Below, one piece after another: positions 11,660 to 22,878 of a DNA stretch of 64,000 bases. Each line of letters starts with the position of its first letter. Within the stretch, counting starts at the first letter, position 1. The notes beneath the pieces are model-generated. The model made no database searches. It was not told the origin of the DNA and was given only the letters and a program-made list of their open reading frames with translations. The stretch lies in NCBI RefSeq assembly GCF_013368755.1, contig NC_049564.1, positions 3,666,001-3,730,000 on the forward strand, given 5' to 3'. Both the position numbers and the translations under genes were made by a program. This stretch comes from Talaromyces rugulosus. Lineage: Eukaryota; Ascomycota; Eurotiomycetes; Eurotiales; Trichocomaceae.

Positions 11660-14279
11660 GTGCGTTCAGACGGAGCAGCGCACGAGGGCGCTTTTCACGC
11701 TGAGAAGAAGTGCTCGCTCGAAGGCGATGGTGGACGCTCCCTGCGCGGTTGGATTGTTGGGGAAGTTGAAGTTGAAAGATGGACGTGGAAGTCGGGTCGG
11801 TACAGAAAAGTGACGAAATTGAGGTCACTAGCTCGGATTGTCGGGTAAAGCCAGAAACCCGGCGGCGGCGTGGGGAGTGATTTCAAAGCAGAAATCCACG
11901 CCAACCGACGGTTTGACGGCGGTTTTGGAGGCGAGGCAGAAGGCAGAAGAAGGCAGCAAGAAGTAGGCAGCAAGAAGAATGCGAAAGAGGAGAAAAAATA
12001 AGAGGAGGCGGCCGGCACGACCAGATTTCAGTGTTTGCGCGCGCGCCGCTTAACTTTGTTCTTTTTGCGCTCACTCTCGGGGGAGTGCGGTGTTATTCTT
12101 ATTAACTAGTAGGTAAGGACCGGCTTAATCATTATTAGTAGTACTTGACTACTTTGTGGGTTCGCCCCAGTTTTAAGAAGAAAAAAAAGGGCGTAGCCAC
12201 CACCATCCAGTCTTGTCTGCCTGGAAGAGGAAAAAAAAAAAAAAAGAGGGTTTGGGCTTTGTCAGAGCCGGTAGATTACCGCCCGTTTCGTATTATTACA
12301 GCCCTGTGCGACTACTGCCTGCAGCCTGCAGCCAGCCTGCGGGGTCTTGAAAGGTACTAGTACGGAATACTCTCATGTGAAAATTACGGAACAAGAACAA
12401 TACAACTTCCCCTCATCAAAACGAAACGAAACTTCCCAATTATGGGGAAGCGTTGCTGATCGTCTGCTCGCTGGGGTGGGAGCCCCGAGCATCCATTATT
12501 ATCCAGAAATGATTGTACATAGCAGGTGACATTGGCCACCAGGAGATCCTCAGTCCACGAGGGTGTCAGCAAGCCCCCCTCCTCCGAGGCGGTGCATATC
12601 GTGACCTCATTCGACAGCGCATTTCGATTCAGACGTGGCGTTTGGATCTGGTCGATCCGCATGTCGATATAAATAAAAACGACAAGCACAGAGGAAGCAA
12701 CACAAAAACACAAAACTGTTATTGTTATTGCAGCGGAGAGCCATGTCGGATATGCGCTGACTGACCGCCCAGTCAAGCCACATTTGCATTTTAATAATAC
12801 TACTATATACTACGGATATACAGCAAGTTGCGTATCCGTACTTGTACGAACCGTAATGACGTAACGAAGCATGCAACTGGATAATTATCCAGCCTCGACT
12901 GATCTCTCGCTCTGGTACGGAGTAATCATTAATAATATAACATGTAACTAGACGCTTGAGTCGTGTGCCTATTGCATTGACAGGATGTCGGACCCGCCAC
13001 ACACGATGATGTGGTGGCTCGACTCGACTCCACCTTCGACCAGCTTCAGTTACATGGTGCAGAACGTATCTTGGGGATCCTGACAGGTCATACAACGTAC
13101 ATAATAATAATAATAATACAAATACAAATAAACAGTAGTAGTACTACTTGAGTCAAACTGCCGGGAACAGCGCCCTCCGGTATCGAACAACGGAAATAAT
13201 ACCGTACCTTACGCCACGCTTGGTAAATTAGTGGTATGATCCCGTTTATTATGAGACATTTAATTTCGACCACAGGCGGATCACTTGAAGCTTAGCCCTA
13301 GTCAAAGCCATCTGCATCTCCCCTCGAGCGGCAGTTATAGTAGTAATAATACTTGTAAACTAGGTTAGCTGGTAGTTTTCGTGGTACCGTATATATCATG
13401 CAATCGCTTTACTATTCATTCCGAGGGATAGGCCCCCGTCTCACCGCCACAAAGTCATTTCCTCTTTCGGAAATCGGGATACAACCGTCTCACAACAGGG
13501 GGGGAAAAAAAAGGAAAATAACATAACACGACATTCCTGCACGTTCTGCACCGACCATTTGGCCACGCCGGTCTCTTTTCTTGTCAGATTGGATGGTTTT
13601 TTTTTTTTTGAAATAAATTTTTTTCAATTACTTATTATGGTGGCTACGAGCCAATTATATAAATTTATACTGGGCCAAGGAAACAGATATCTCACACCGT
13701 ATTGCGGCAGATGGGTCTAATGCAGCTGCATGTACTATTCAGCTGTCTAGTGCAGCAGCCACTTTCAATGTTCATATGCCTAATGGAGATATTTCTGGAG
13801 AGTATTGCGTTTGCTATTCATGATTCAGGCAGTATTGTGGACTGGTCTTCCGCAGTGAATCCCTCGCGAGGTATTTAATCTACCCAGTAATGTGCTCAGC
13901 AACGTACTCCGTACTCCGGTCTTATCATCGACAGTAATACACGTGGCTGACTACTCGCGGCCCGTCCCATGGCATCTGTACGGCCTGTCCTCGTATCGTA
14001 TGCTGTTTCCTGCGGGGTATCTGGCGTCTTATCTCCCTGCTCAAGGTCACGGAGTCTGTCGAACGGCCTGTGTCGACGACATGAGTCGAGCTCGTATTCC
14101 ATTGAGCACGGTTTCGCCAATCCGAGTCTGGCTTGGTTAGTTCAAGGCTATGGTGAGCAGCCGGTAACTTATTTATAATCAGCCACACATCTTGCTGACA
14201 AATCACATGAAGCTAACCTTCAAAAAAGCCACCATTGCCTTTTATATGCAATAGATGCAGCTGTAGAGCCGCAGCCGAC
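11660..14279. other. 2.6 kb upstream region of the HAL4-like kinase
   Basis: No convincing gene between the kinase start and the BET5 stop. The part nearest the kinase (11660-12060, read on the minus strand) is pyrimidine-rich, like a fungal 5' leader. Farther up there are A-runs (12179-12192, 12232-12245), many TAGTA/AATA-rich stretches, and TACGGAGTA words at 12916-12924 and 13905-13913. Open frames of 130-162 codons on the minus strand start at non-ATG codons, overlap each other, and lack protein-like composition. Confidence 0.5.
13905..13913. repeat. TACTCCGTA/TACGGAGTA dispersed intergenic word (example)
   Basis: One of at least six exact copies in this window, all outside coding exons: 12916-12924, 13905-13913, 21391-21399, 21626-21634, 55366-55374 and 55373-55381. 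Near-copies occur at 21740-21748 and 55386-55394. No surrounding sequence is shared that I can see. Confidence 0.6.
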
Positions 14280-15000
14280 TTAAGAAAGCACCCGTGTCTT
14301 TAATTGTCAGTATTTCCTTTTCGAAAAAAAAAAAAAAAAAAAAAAGGCCACCCGTTCGATAGATGGACATACCACAAACTGTTCCAGAGACTCCTCAAAA
14401 AGCTCATTGTTGACCCCTAGTCCACCGGGATGTTCCACCGGAGACAGCGGATTTTTAACGACTGCCGCCCAAATATTTTATAAGTACGAGCGCATCTTGG
14501 CGGGCACGAGCTCCGAGACAAACTCACCGTACTCGACAAAGAGATTGACGTAGATCTGCTGCAACGCTATGCGCATGCTCGGGGCCTTGTCGTCCGTAAG
14601 CATGACAAACTTGATGCTTGTGGGCGATTCGTAGAAATGCAATTTGTACTGCGTCGTGCGGTAGGAGATGAAACTGAGGTCAGACATCAGCGCGTTAGCC
14701 ATGCTTCAAAAGAAACACGCTTGCAAACTCGTACCTATCATCCTCGCCGCCCAGCTTGCGCACCATATTCCGCAGCGAAAACACTGTTCCAAACACCAGC
14801 TTCGCATCGTCATCGGCCCTGCGAGCCGTCTCGGCAGGGTTCAGGTTCTGGGTGTCCGATGTAGGACGGCTAAGCCAGCGGCGTTTGTAGATGCATTCAG
14901 CTAGTCGCGCAGAGGTTAGCGAGACAGACGGACAGACGGACAGGAAGGAGGATAGGAAAATACCATGGCGGTCGAAGATATAGAAGGCATAGACAGTCAT
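14280..15000 (-). CDS. BET5: TRAPP complex subunit Bet5 (TRAPPC1)
   Basis: Small longin-like subunit of the TRAPP tethering complex, a Rab GEF for ER-Golgi traffic. Five exons are 14964-15000, 14735-14900, 14528-14703, 14373-14461 and 14280-14297, giving 161 aa. MTVYAFYIFDRH, ECIYKRRW, YKLHFYESPT, and a C-terminus with NPLSPVEHPGG and ELFEESLEQFV fit the family. The last exon adds only TRVLS and stop. It is supported by a GTATGT donor, a TACTGAC branch site, and an AG that restores frame. Without it the frame would run into a T-run. An ATG three codons upstream (15009) is also in frame. The gene shares a divergent promoter with the CaMKK-type kinase. Confidence 0.92.
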
Positions 15001-15609
15001 GGCGGGCAACGATGCAAAGATACGTCCTGAGGTTGAAATAGAGCAGGAGGATTGTTTGGAAGCTGCTGGTATCCGACGCTGGCCAAGCAGCGCGCTAGTT
15101 TGCGCCCCACTCGCACGCTATTGGCCAATGGTTGCGGGCTCTGGCATGATTGGGCGAGGGTTAGGCCACAGTCCCGCCTGGCCCAATGCGGCTAGCGCGG
15201 CACAGTTATCGATTAGGGCGCTGATCCGCGATCGATTGGGCTGTATACGCCCGCTGCTGCTGCTCGCCTCGCCGTTTCTCCTCAGTCCTGCGTCGCCCCA
15301 TTCGCTCGCTCGGAGCTTTTGTATTTTCCACTCACCGTGCGCCCTAGCTATTCGCCCACTGCCATTGGCTCGCCCTGCATCCCATCGCGGCTGCTCAACG
15401 CTCAGTCTGATCAGATCACCAACAACGTTGGACGGAACCGATTTCCCCTCCCCCGCGCTGTTCGATATAGTCATCCTCTCCCCCCTCCTCCCCCGCGAAC
15501 GTGTGTCTGTGGGTTGATCAATCGATTTGCTGCTCTATTATTGCTGGTCTGGATTTTGAATTTGGCGTATTCTCGTTCACAACTTTAATACTATAGCGCC
15601 GTGGTGTAC
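15001..15609. promoter_or_regulatory. Divergent BET5/CaMKK promoter with clustered CCAAT boxes
   Basis: This 609-bp gap lies between BET5 (-) and the kinase (+). CCAAT or its complement occurs at 15120-15129 (ATTGGCCAAT, two boxes back to back), 15149-15153, 15183-15187, 15235-15239 and 15364-15368. Such boxes are bound by the Hap complex in filamentous fungi. A 172-codon plus-strand frame (14999-15517) crosses it but reads as low-complexity Leu/Pro/Ser and is probably fortuitous. Confidence 0.5.
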
Positions 15610-18245
15610 ATGGCTGAGGAGGTCGTCAGCACGGAGCCAGCGTCGATGGCGTCGAGCCCTAGGCTGCCACTGCTGGATACGCAGAATCTTCCTGAGTCTC
15701 CCACGCCCATAAGACAGGGGTATGTCTTTTTGGTTGCCATATATTTCAATCTTTTCATTGCTCGATGTTAATCACTATGCAGCTCCGCGGCCTCGTACGA
15801 AAGCCCTCGGCGACATCAGCACCGTCAAGCAACCCTGCCACGCCAGGTCAAGGTCGGTGTTTATGCTTGTTGTCACCAGCAAAAGCTTGGCTGACCCAGC
15901 GCTTCGCAGGAAACTCTCAATGCTCGGTCCGAATACACAACCAGCCAGGACGATGGCACTGCCCAGCACCACATCAACCAGTACATAATCAAACAAGAAA
16001 TGGGTCGGGGTTCGTTTGGCGCCGTACATCTGGCGGTAGACCAGTATGGCGGTGAATATGTCTGTCAATTCCTATAGCTACCACTGCTCTACCCCTACTA
16101 ATACACTTGGGTTCACTTAGGCTGTTAAAGAATTCTCAAAGGCCCGGCTCAGGAAACGGCAGCAGTCGCACATGTTACGGCAGCCCCGCGGCCCACGGCG
16201 TCCAGGGACAGGCTTCAACTCGCCGCTTCATCGCCATCCCACCGGTTCGGATGACGCAAATCCTGGCCATCCATTGGACTTGATCAAGGAGGAAATTGCT
16301 ATCATGAAAAAATTGTACCACAGCAACTTGGTCTCGCTGATTGAGGTCTTGGACGACCCCACCGAAGATTCCTTGTATATGGTAATGGAGATGTGCAAAA
16401 AGGGCGTAATTATGAAAGTCGGATTGGAGCAAAAGGCCGATCCGTACGACGACGAAAAATGCCGATTGTGGTTTCGGGACCTTATCCTGGGTATTGAATA
16501 CCTTCATGCGCAGGGCATTGCCCACAGAGACATCAAGCCTGACAACTGTCTGCTTACCGGAGACAATGTTTTGAAAGTGGTCGACTTTGGGGTCTCGGAG
16601 ATGTTTGCCAAAGACTCGGACATGTACACAGCCAAATCCGCTGGCTCGCCCGCTTTCCTGCCGCCTGAACTCTGCGTCGCCAAGCATGGCGACGTTTCGG
16701 GGAAAGCAGCTGATATCTGGTCCATGGGAGTTACGCTCTACTGTTTGCGCTATGGACGTATTCCATTTGAAAAGCAAAGCATCTTCGAGTTGTATGAGTC
16801 GATCCGTAATGATCCCTTTACTTTGGAAGGAGAAACCGACGATATTTTCAAGGATTTGATGCACCGGATTTTGGAGAAGGATCCTGCCAAGCGGATTACC
16901 ATGCAGGAGTTGCGAGTGAGTTTTTTTCTCTCTCTTTCTTCCCTCTTCCTTCCCTCTTTGATATATGCTTCTAACAAAATAGAACCACCCGTGGGTGACC
17001 AAAAACGGTGCCGACCCATTGCTGTCAGAAGAGGAAAACACTGCACAGCTCATAGAGCCTCCAACAGAGGAAGAAATGAACACGGCCATCACGAATAACT
17101 TGCAGAAGATTTTCGTTGTGGTATGCTCAGTCTATTCCTCATTTTTTTGAAGTTTTCTTTTTCTCACGACTTCACAGATGAAAGCCGTCCAGAAATTCAA
17201 GAAACTGGTAGACCCTGCCAAACATCCACATATGCATAGCATCCTTGGCCTGGACGATGAAACACATTTGGTCCAGCCTCCGATGGAAATGGAGGCCGAC
17301 GAGGGTATCGAGACGCTCAGCACATATAAGCGCGTCTTGAGAGATAGAAAATCCCATCCCCATCACCCAGAACACCCGCAGTCCTCGTCTGGCGAAAGGG
17401 GCCGGTCACCGAGACGACACGGCTCAACTGTTTCATTACACCAGGCTGCTGCTACTGCTGCTGTTGCTGCTGCTGCATCTCACGTTTCGTCGTCGAGAGA
17501 AGACACGCCATCTGGGAGTGCGTCTGAAGGCACACGCGGCCATGCGCGAGATCCCTTGGAGGAGGAGCATTTATTCCTCAACATCGGCCCATCGACGTTT
17601 AGCGGGCTTGTAAAGGCAGAACATGATGACTACCCACCATCATCATTACCAATTCCCATCCCTGACCCATCAACTACAAGCATCTCCGAATACACCACCA
17701 CCACCACCACCACCATCACTAACAGCTCAGCGACAGCATCAGCAACAACAACCGAAATAGAAACAACAACCACCGTCCCCGAAGACTTCCCCATTGTATC
17801 TGAATCCCCCGGCGCATCCGAAATCGACATTTACGAAACCGCCTACCGCGAAGAAATCGAACGCATCAAACGCCGCAGCATCGCGCGCCGCGACACTTCG
17901 ACTATTTATCTGACGCGCCGCGTCGAAGACAAAAAATATCATTTGGATGAGGTCATGAAACTGCTCCAGCATCCTTCGCCGACGACACAAAATCCGAACA
18001 ACCAATTTGTGGGAGGTATACTACAGGGTGGTGAGGGGGCTTCCCCGCCGTCGTCAGACGAGTATATTCTGCGTCTTGGTGGGAAAGTTTCTGGCGCGGT
18101 GGCGTCGGCTCAGGCGGTTTTTAAGAGTGCGTTGACAACGCAGATTGAGGCGCGCGGTGGTAGTACTAGTACTACTAGTAGTAGTAGCAGTAGTGCGTTT
18201 GGCAAGAGTGGTGGTAGTACTGGTGATAAGATGGATTTGGTATAA
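15610..18245 (+). CDS. Calcium/calmodulin-dependent kinase kinase (CaMKK/Ssp1-like)
   Basis: Upstream kinase of the CaMKK/Sak1/Ssp1 group that activates AMPK- or CaMK-type kinases. It corresponds best to what is called CmkC in Aspergillus. Six exons are 15610-15719, 15783-15852, 15910-16059, 16121-16915, 16983-17120 and 17178-18245, giving 776 aa. Motifs are GRGSFGAV (92-99), AVKEF with Lys113, an Arg/Pro-rich insert just after it (the RP insert of CaMKKs), HRDIKPDN (Asp247), DFG (265-267), and SPAFLPPE. The kinase domain ends near 380. The C-terminal half is disordered with Ala, Ser and Thr runs encoded by CTG/ACC/AGT repeats. The junction between exons 2 and 3 could instead use a donor 6 nt upstream, which would remove two residues. 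Confidence 0.9.
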
Positions 18246-19009
18246 CCCATTTAACCGTCTGTCTTTTTTTCTTTTCTTTTCTTTTCTTTCTTTTGATTTC
18301 CCATTCTCTTTCGAATTGCTATGTTATGTGACGAGATGGATGGATGGATGATAACTCTACCGAAGGGAAACGACATGGAAATGATGACCAGTTATGTATT
18401 TTTAATAGGAAGATTAGATTTCTCTTAAATACTTTTGAAGATTTGCTTTGCAAGTAGCACCCCCATTAATTTATTACCATCAAATAATAAATAAGTAATA
18501 ATATACATCAAGAGGCCAGCCAAAATATTCTGCCCGCCTCGATAAGAATAAAAATTCAAGCCAATAAAACAGTTGAACAGTTGAACAAGTTCCAACCAAT
18601 AAAAAAAGCCACACCAAATCAATCAAACAGAAAACAATATACAAAACAAAAAGAGAGAGAAAAAGTGCTGGCATGAAATTAGCGTGTATGTCATATCTGC
18701 GTTCGTATGAAATCAAACTCATATAAATCATCCGCGAGATAGAGAGGTAAAAAAAATAATAATAAAAATAAAAAAGAGAGACAACGATCGTGTTTTAATG
18801 CATATATCGCATCACGGCATTACAGCTCAGATTCCATTCCTCCTCAAACTGGCATAATCAACTGGGCCAGTTTCTGAACTAAACCTTTTGAATCAACTCA
18901 TAAAAAAGGGGGGGGACCGGGTAAAGGGGTCGGTCTATGTTTGTCGATCTTGGGCGGCAATCATCATTCATATAAATTTCTAAAAACATCGAGCTTTTTT
19001 TTGGTGGTG
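18246..19009. other. Convergent 3' region
   Basis: This 764-bp AT-rich gap lies between the stops of the CaMKK-type gene (+) and the Myb-like gene (-). It has a pyrimidine run after the CaMKK stop (18262-18294) and a GGATGGATGGATGATA repeat near 18335. Both 3' UTRs should lie here. No gene is seen. Confidence 0.5.
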
Positions 19010-20258
19010 TCATGTTTTCGTTTCGCCAGGATGCGGCGATATAGCTGCCGTGACATATCCTCCGCTTTGATGCATCGGTGGTCCACTCTGTGCTTGGGCA
19101 AGGAGGCGGGGTTCTGCCGGTGGTGGATGCATGGTCTTTTCCTGCAGTCGTGGAGCAGGCGCGTGCTCAAACACGTTGGTGGTTTGGGATACGAGGGGCG
19201 GCTCGCGAGGTGATGTTCGTTGCATGCTGAAACTCTCTCGACTAGGGGGAAACGGCAGCGGCAGTCGTCGGTCTTGACTGCTTTGTGAGCGTATTATACC
19301 CTTGACCGGATCTATGTCGGGTGTATCTGAAGTGTCAGCACCAGTTGGCTGCGTGTTGACGCCCTGCTCGGGGGGTACGTCTCTGGGTGCTGGGGTGTCT
19401 GGAAGTCGTTCTTGCTTCTGTATCTCCGGCGTATGGGCCACATGCATTGGTGAAACCATAGAACTGTCGCTCGTAGCACTGGCACCCCCAGAAGGCGTCG
19501 CCGGATTATTCTTCGTCTTGGATAGGCGACGCCGCGGTGGTGGATATGATTCTCCACGAGCCTCGGCCTCTGCTTTCCGCCGCTCAGATTCCATTTTACT
19601 CGGCCTGCCTCTCTTCCTCGGCGGCTCTTGTCCTCCCTTTCCCGAAAGATGATCCCCCCATCCGGGAGAAATTGGGCCGGGAGACCCAGCGTCCTGGCCA
19701 AACTGTTGTACATTGCTATGCGGGGGCCGTGGTTGAATAGCACGCGGGAGATTGGGTTTCTCTGTTGGATAGAGCGGCCGTTTGCGTGACGCATAAGGAT
19801 CGTGGGCCGATGACGAGGTAAGAGGTGCCGCATTCACGGGCGATGAGTTGAAACCCGGATATCCTGGCGGCGGAGGGGGCACTTGCCATGACTCTGTTGA
19901 ACGGACGGGTGCTGGCGGCGGGTGGCTCGACTGCCACATGCTTTGGAATTGTTGTCTGCATTCGTTCACAGACCGACCTAGCAAAATGTTAGTGCGGGGG
20001 GTTGGCTATAGGAATCCTCTATAGGACTCCTGGGGTTGTGGTATTTTACCTGGCGGTAAAGGCATGTCGAACCATGGCGGCGATATATGGAGCTGCCGAA
20101 TGAGCTCAACAAGATGGTTTGACGGAACACCGGCATTGCGGAGTATCACCGTCAATAGACCATACTGGCAGGTTGGTTAGCGGTAGGTGGCGACATGAAC
20201 AAATGCTTGGAATTACCTTCTCCTCCTCCGTCCAATCTCGATCGATTTGATCCGGCAT
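19010..20258 (-). CDS. Myb/SANT-like protein with AT-hook, function unknown
   Basis: Probable nuclear DNA-binding protein that I cannot name. Exons are 20217-20258, 20050-20164 and 19010-19977 (GT-AG, phases 0 and 1), giving 374 aa. The N-terminal 70 residues (DWTEEEKYGLL, then VNECRQQFQSM) look like a Myb/SANT helix set with a Trp at residue 9. An AT-hook-like PRKRGRPSK sits at about 172-180. The rest is disordered and rich in Pro, Ser and Gln. The start is the ATG at 20258; the frame continues upstream only through a TTG codon. A very large gap and a long pyrimidine-rich leader (on its own strand) lie upstream. A role as transcriptional regulator is inferred from the two motifs only. Confidence 0.75.
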
Positions 20259-20949
20259 ATCCAGACGCTCATGGGGATGGATCGATTTCAAGAGAGAGGT
20301 GGAAAAAACGGAGCAATAAAAGATAGATAAGAGAGGGAATTCTTTTTTGTCTTTTTTGGGGGGGGGGTCTTTTTTTGGCCCTTTTCAGAAATTCAAACAG
20401 TACAAAAAACCTCCCAAACGAGTGGCGTGTCTAAACGGGGCGTGTCACGCGGGGATGCAAAGGGAATCGCAGCAAGATGATATCAAGGCACAGCCACTGG
20501 GACCGAGAGATGAACTGGGGCGCGGGAGTTGAAGCTGGCAAGCGGGATTCCAAGTCATGAAGAATAGCAATAGCATGTAATAGTAAATAAATAAAAAAAC
20601 ACCAATTACGTATAAAATCCAGAAAATGAGTCAAAAGAAAGCCACGGGGCACAGGCGGACAATGACAGCAAGGCTTATCGGGGGCTGTCCATGGGTAGAT
20701 CGGTCTGCCTTGTTTCTCTTGGATCCGTTTGCTCAAGGCAGACAGAGTCGAGTCAGGCGGTTTGGGGGAGAGAAGAGAAGGAAAACAAAGGAGAGCGCGC
20801 GATGAGGCTACAGCATCGTCCGGGGGGAGCGCGAACGAGGCAGGAGCGGGCGGGGGAAGGCGCGAGGGTGACAACAGACAACAGAGCAACGAGGAAAGAG
20901 CAGGACAGTTGAGGACACACGCGCGCCGGGAAGGAAGGAGCAGGCGCCC

Positions 20950-21030
20950 GAAGAGGGAAGGAGGGAGGGAGGGAAGGAGGGAGGGGAGGAGGGGAGGAGG
21001 AAAGGGAAAGAGAAGAAGAGGAGGAAGAGA
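20950..21030. repeat. 81-nt uninterrupted purine tract with G-quadruplex pattern
   Basis: All bases on the plus strand from 20950 to 21030 are A or G. The core (about 20960-21000) has runs of three or more G separated by one to five bases, a classical G-quadruplex pattern. Mirror-like purine tracts can also form triplex DNA. It lies about 700 bp upstream of the Myb-like gene, on its template strand. Confidence 0.8.
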
Positions 21031-22447
21031 CGAGCAGAGAGACAGAAGCTCCAAGGCGGGCCAGTAGTAGTTAAATGTCTGTAACTTAAAAATGGATAAA
21101 TAATGAATAAAGCAGGAAGATGAGCAAATTAAGAGTAGTTGTAGTAGTAGCAGCAGTGGTTGCTGCATTTGTCCAGCCAATAATAACAACAGTGACCCTG
21201 GTCCAGAGCCGCGGGTAAGAAAGAAAAAGAGCACCAAACTGGCAGCTAGCAATAATCACTAACAAGTTAATAAACAACACAATAAGCTTAGGTTTGAATG
21301 GGACCAGGCACGGAGCTCGCTGGCCAAACAAACAGCGATGCAGGACAGACTAAGATCGGGGGGTTCCGTGCAGATTCCGCTTGGGGCGGATACTCCGTAC
21401 GCAGCAACTAGGTATGTAATTATTATTAACTGCAAGCAACGGTGCCGGGATTTCAGCTCTCGTCTTCTCTCTCAAGTCGGTCCCGTCGCACGAGGACCGA
21501 GCTGGATGGGTGCATGTTTTGACACGGGCTCGATCACGATTACGGAGGATATGCTACATGCAGGTTCCCGATGCTGCCTTTTTGCGTGCTGATCCGAGAC
21601 AGGGTCCTATTAGATTACTTGTTAGTACGGAGTAGTACCATTGGTGCATTACGACATGCGTCAAATCGTCAAATCACCGAGAAACTAATTGGCTATGGCA
21701 AGCACATGTCCAAAACTTCAAGATCATTAAATTATAATTTACGGAGTTTTTTTTAAAAAAAAAAAAAAAGGAACAAAAATGATTCCCGCTCCAGGATTCC
21801 AGATCGACCCGTTTAGACGCGGCCGTTTCACGACGGGCCAGTCCAACCAACTCTTTATCGCCAACCCACATGCTTGCAGAAAAAAAAGAGAGGGGAAAGT
21901 GGAGAAAACTTAAGAGGAGGCTTATTATTATATAACAGACTAGGCGGGCCATAATATAGACTAAGAGCCATGATCCAGCACTATAACCGTAGTAGGAGGA
22001 GACTAGTCATGTATGAACTAGCTTTAGGAGTAGTAGTAGTATTATGATTACGAAGTGCTATCTGCCTTGTTCATCGACCTGGAGGCTAATGGAGCATTGG
22101 GGCGGCGGGCTTTTTATTGAGATACTCTTAGGAGTCTAGATGGTAACTGAGAGTGACACTGGAAGTGAGGGATCGCCAGCTGCTATTGACAAAAAAAAAT
22201 CCTACAGTATGTAGTAGTTATTAGTAAACATTACAAGCTATTTCTTTGCTTATTCCGAACTCGTGGTAACTGCGCGGGTCGGGAGCTTCCCGCTTGGGTC
22301 GTCGAACCTGTCGAACGAATGGCGAGAGGGGCAAAAACTTGAGAATGAAAAATGAAAACTGGAGCAAGGCGCAGCATTGTCAATGTTGACTGGTTAGTCC
22401 AATCCTAGGTCGTAATGCTTAGAGACCTGGGCTAGTATGACCACCGA

Positions 22448-22461
22448 ACTAGGCGCCTAGT
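22448..22461. repeat. 14-bp perfect palindrome ACTAGGCGCCTAGT
   Basis: The sequence reads identically on both strands. It sits in a 600-bp segment (about 21960-22560) unusually rich in CTAG and ACTAG words, directly before a TGCATGCA palindrome. It could be a dimer binding site, but nothing identifies a binder. Confidence 0.6.
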
Positions 22462-22855
22462 CAATGCATGCAACTGCGAGGAAGGTGTTAGCACCAACTA
22501 GCGTACTAAACTAGCACGGCAGACTAGTACCATCCGGGTGCATGGTCAACAAACCGAGATTTGTTGATGATGTGTTTGTTTGCTTTTTTTGGGAGTAGGC
22601 CAAGGAATGATAAATAATAAATTAATAGTAAGTTGATATACATTCGTCACTGCTGAGTATACATTTATTTATAGGGTAAGGCGACTGCTTACTGGGTGGA
22701 AGCGAAAAAACAGCCCCACAGCTAGCCGCCGATTCCAACAAGCACCCCTGTTTGTTGATGGTTGCTGCTGCATCACCATTGGCCTACAGGACCCACCTGG
22801 GCGCCCTGCCGGCCGGCGCTTGGCCCTGAGCGGCTAGCGGCGCCATCCGCAGTGG

Positions 22856-22878
22856 GGTCCCGTGGCGAGCGCGGGACC
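22856..22878. other. GC-rich hairpin GGTCCCG / CGGGACC
   Basis: A 7-bp inverted repeat with a 9-base loop inside a GC-rich island (about 22790-22880) of an otherwise AT-rich gap. A CCAAT word overlaps its right arm. It might be a promoter element or part of a structured RNA. Confidence 0.4.

Noticed and set aside
12384..13095. Overlapping minus frames (130 and 162 codons) with a hydrophobic stretch
   Set aside because: Both start at non-ATG codons, overlap each other in different frames, and lack splice or family support.
14999..15517. 172-codon plus-strand frame with a true ATG in the BET5/CaMKK promoter
   Set aside because: The ATG overlaps the BET5 start codon in antisense, and the product is Ala/Leu/Pro/Ser-rich with no motif. 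CCAAT clusters indicate a promoter.
20431..21252. 273-codon minus-strand open frame
   Set aside because: Composition is almost only Leu, Pro, Ser and Phe, produced by the pyrimidine tract. It starts at a non-ATG codon and has no recognisable domain; best seen as leader/promoter of the Myb-like gene.
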